DNA of 14,978 nucleotides from DASUSH01 sp036375215 (GTDB taxonomy: Bacteria; Actinomycetota; Thermoleophilia; Solirubrobacterales; 70-9): the NCBI GenBank assembly GCA_036375215.1, contig DASUSH010000114.1, positions 1-14,978 of the forward strand, written 5' to 3'. Shown in pieces: positions 13,651-14,978 of the stretch (position 1 is the stretch's first letter; the number at the start of each line of letters is the position of its first letter). The notes under the pieces were generated by a model. That model saw only the letters and a program-made list of their open reading frames with translations, did no database searches and was not told where the DNA came from. The position numbers were made by a program, and so were the translations under genes.

Positions 13651-14553
13651 ATGAGGAGAGGGATCGCCTGCGTGCTCGTCGCGGCCGCCTGCGGCCTCGG
13701 CGCCGGCGGCGCCGCTGCCGAGGGTGGCGGGATCAACTGGGTCGAGAACCTGCCGCCGCTCGACGTCGCCGGCGACGTCCAGCCGGGGCCGGTGCCGAAC
13801 TGCAGGAAGCCGAAGATGAAGTGCGTCCGCGTGACGATGAAGCGGATGCGCGAGCTGCAGGCGACGCTCGGCTGCGACCACCGCGCCGTCTTCGCGACGA
13901 CCTACCTGACCCTCACCGAGACCTATTACGAGCTGCTGCGCGAGCAGCCCGACTTCGTCGAGGACCGCAAGTACCTCTTCACGGAGGTCGCCCACTTCGC
14001 CAACTACTACTTCAAGACCGTGCACGCCCACCAGCGCGGCGAGGAGGTCCCGCCGGCCTGGGAGATCGCCCTCGACACGGCGCGCGAGAAGGACGTGAAC
14101 GGCGCGCAGGACATGCTCCTCGGGATCAACGCCCACGTGCAGAGCGACATGCCGTTCGTGATCGCCGAGCTCGGCCTCGAGACGCCGGACGGGAAGTCCC
14201 GCAAGCCCGACCACGACGTGGTGAACGCGGTCCTCGAGATGGCCTACCAGCGCGTCGTCGACGAGGTCGAGCGCCGCTACGACCCGTTCCTCGCCTTCAC
14301 GAACCCCGACGGCGTCCCCGTCGACGACGCCGCCGGCCTCGAGCTGGTCCGCGGCTGGCGCGAGGGCGTCTGGCGAAACGCCGAGCGCCTCACCAATGCC
14401 AAGTCCAAGGCGGAGCGCCGGCAGGTCGCCGACTCGATCGAGCAGCACGCGGCCGGCTGGGCCCAGGGCATCGCGGCGTTCGAGACCCCGGGCGACCGCG
14501 CCCGCCGCGACGCCTACTGCCAGACGCAGCTCGAGGCGCAGCCGAAGGGCTGA
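13651..14553 (+). CDS. Secreted DUF5995-like protein
   Basis: The 300-residue protein has a signal peptide (about 1-23, MRRGIACVLVAAACGLGAGG then AAA). The mature part is mostly helical and rich in conserved-looking His/Asp/Asn: FTEVAHFANYYF (110-121), HAHQRG (125-130), LLGINAHVQSDMPF (156-169) and KPDHDVVNAVLEMAY (185-199). The GINAH-x-x-x-D-x-P pattern is what I know from DUF5995, an uncharacterised actinobacterial family; this match is from memory and should be searched. The His/Asp spacing would suit a metal site, but no enzyme activity can be claimed. Cys51, Cys58 and Cys75 suggest a disulfide, fitting export. It has its own leaderless-type promoter. Confidence 0.7.
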   Translation: MRRGIACVLVAAACGLGAGGAAAEGGGINWVENLPPLDVAGDVQPGPVPNCRKPKMKCVRVTMKRMRELQATLGCDHRAVFATTYLTLTETYYELLREQPDFVEDRKYLFTEVAHFANYYFKTVHAHQRGEEVPPAWEIALDTAREKDVNGAQDMLLGINAHVQSDMPFVIAELGLETPDGKSRKPDHDVVNAVLEMAYQRVVDEVERRYDPFLAFTNPDGVPVDDAAGLELVRGWREGVWRNAERLTNAKSKAERRQVADSIEQHAAGWAQGIAAFETPGDRARRDAYCQTQLEAQPKG

Positions 14554-14611
14554 ACGACCGCGGCGACGAAGCCGACGGCGGCCGGCCGGCCAGGGGCGCG
14601 GAGGTGCCTGG

Positions 14612-14642
14612 CGACATATCGCCTACAGGTGGCGATATCTCG
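14612..14642. repeat. Operator-like dyad between convergent genes
   Basis: CGA-C-ATATCGCC (14612-14623) and GGCGATAT-C-TCG (14631-14642) form inverted arms of 12 bases with one mismatch around a 7-base spacer. The AT-containing arms are unusual in this GC-rich DNA and do not look like the GC-only terminators elsewhere in the window. The dyad sits in a 138-base gap between the 3' ends of two convergent genes, where a bidirectional terminator is the simplest role. A regulator-binding site is the alternative. The rest of the gap holds a 12-base GGCC-type palindrome (14580-14591) and nothing else I recognise. Confidence 0.5.
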
Positions 14643-14691
14643 ACAGGTCGGCCTCCCTCCGCGGCGGCGATGGGGGCGGCGGGCCGCCGCG

Positions 14692-14978
14692 CTACGGGCC
14701 TACCCGATCTCGATCTAGCCGCTCGAGGAACGTCTCCAGGATGCGGGCCGTCGCGCCCCAGATCATGTGGCGGCCGACCTCGTAGGTCGGCGTCCGGAAG
14801 GGGACGCCGCGGCGCACCAGGCGGCGCATCGCGTAGGCGTCGCGGAGCGCGTCGAGTTGGAGGTGGAGGATCGCCGCGACCTCGCCGGGGCTGGGCTCGA
14901 CGGGCGCGCCGGCCGGGATCAGGCCGACGAAGGGGTGGACCTTGTAGTTGGTCACGAAGGTGCCGATCGGTGGCAGCG
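14692..14978 (-). CDS. C-terminal part of a CoA-pyrophosphatase-like NUDIX hydrolase, cut by the right edge
   Basis: The frame is open to the window edge, and the visible 95 residues begin LPPIGTFVTNYKVHPFVGLI. They continue with EVAAILHLQLDAL, a PTYEVGRHMIWGATARILETFL segment and the stop at 14692-14694. This is the C-terminal half of the CoA pyrophosphatase (NudL/NUDT7-like) group, in which VxPFVG, the EV helix and IWGxTA are conserved. The NUDIX box (GX5EX7REUXEEXGU) itself must lie beyond the edge, so catalytic residues cannot be checked. The likely role is hydrolysis of CoA or acyl-CoA to phosphopantetheine and 3',5'-ADP. No true start is present in the window. Confidence 0.78.
   Translation of the reverse strand, partial: LPPIGTFVTNYKVHPFVGLIPAGAPVEPSPGEVAAILHLQLDALRDAYAMRRLVRRGVPFRTPTYEVGRHMIWGATARILETFLERLDRDRVGP

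Overview
This is a very GC-rich, densely coding window from a bacterium that is most likely an actinobacterium of the Thermoleophilia/Solirubrobacterales type. The reasons are the heavy G/C bias at third codon positions, several secreted proteins with Ala-rich signal peptides, a haemolysin-like repeat protein beginning with the 'C-x-I-x-GT-x-GDD' pattern I associate with that group, a DUF5995-like protein, an actinobacterial-type rhodanese (CRIGERS loop), and several start codons sitting 6-10 bases after a TANNNT box (leaderless-type starts). The lineage call is inference. I see no rRNA, tRNA, CRISPR array, insertion sequence or phage gene.

Layout. At 1-67 (minus) lies the first 22 codons of a secreted protein that runs off the left edge. 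It diverges from an SGNH hydrolase (48-875). Then come a metallo-beta-lactamase-fold protein (917-2041), a secreted clan-A glycoside hydrolase (2122-3138) and an EamA/DMT transporter (3206-4180). The transporter tail overlaps the convergent gene by 110 bases. A minus-strand operon follows, in transcription order: acyl-CoA dehydrogenase (6982-5807), cupin (5791-5297), and a 3-hydroxyacyl-CoA dehydrogenase with two C-terminal domains (5300-4071). Next is a class IV aminotransferase (7904-7113, minus). It diverges, through a shared promoter patch, from a secreted haemolysin-repeat protein (8033-9163) that has a strongly structured 5' leader. A thiolase (10443-9232, minus) diverges from a small membrane protein (10463-10750), which overlaps a short Rossmann-type gene (10735-11223). 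Then come an acidic, disordered single-pass membrane protein (11830-11231, minus), a two-domain rhodanese (11936-12781), a secreted serine beta-lactamase-like protein (12822-13604), a secreted DUF5995-like protein (13651-14553), and the C-terminal part of a CoA-pyrophosphatase-like NUDIX hydrolase (14978-14692, minus) cut by the right edge.

How the genes fit together. The acyl-CoA dehydrogenase, hydroxyacyl-CoA dehydrogenase and thiolase supply three of the four steps of a beta-oxidation-like pathway; no enoyl-CoA hydratase is visible here. The NUDIX fragment may also act on CoA compounds. The other genes look like independent house-keeping or cell-surface functions with their own promoters and short GC-rich hairpin terminators. 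No stretch over 300 bases lacks a gene. The longest gaps are 14554-14691 (a dyad with ATATCGCC/GGCGATAT arms), 6983-7112 (a promoter-like box and a perfect palindrome), 7905-8032 (bidirectional promoter plus structured leader) and 11831-11935 (divergent promoters).

Most unusual features: the structured leader at about 7928-8032; the transporter tail overprinted on the dehydrogenase C-terminus; the repeated leaderless promoter arrangement; and the signal-peptide-coding divergent gene whose 5' end overlaps that of the SGNH gene.
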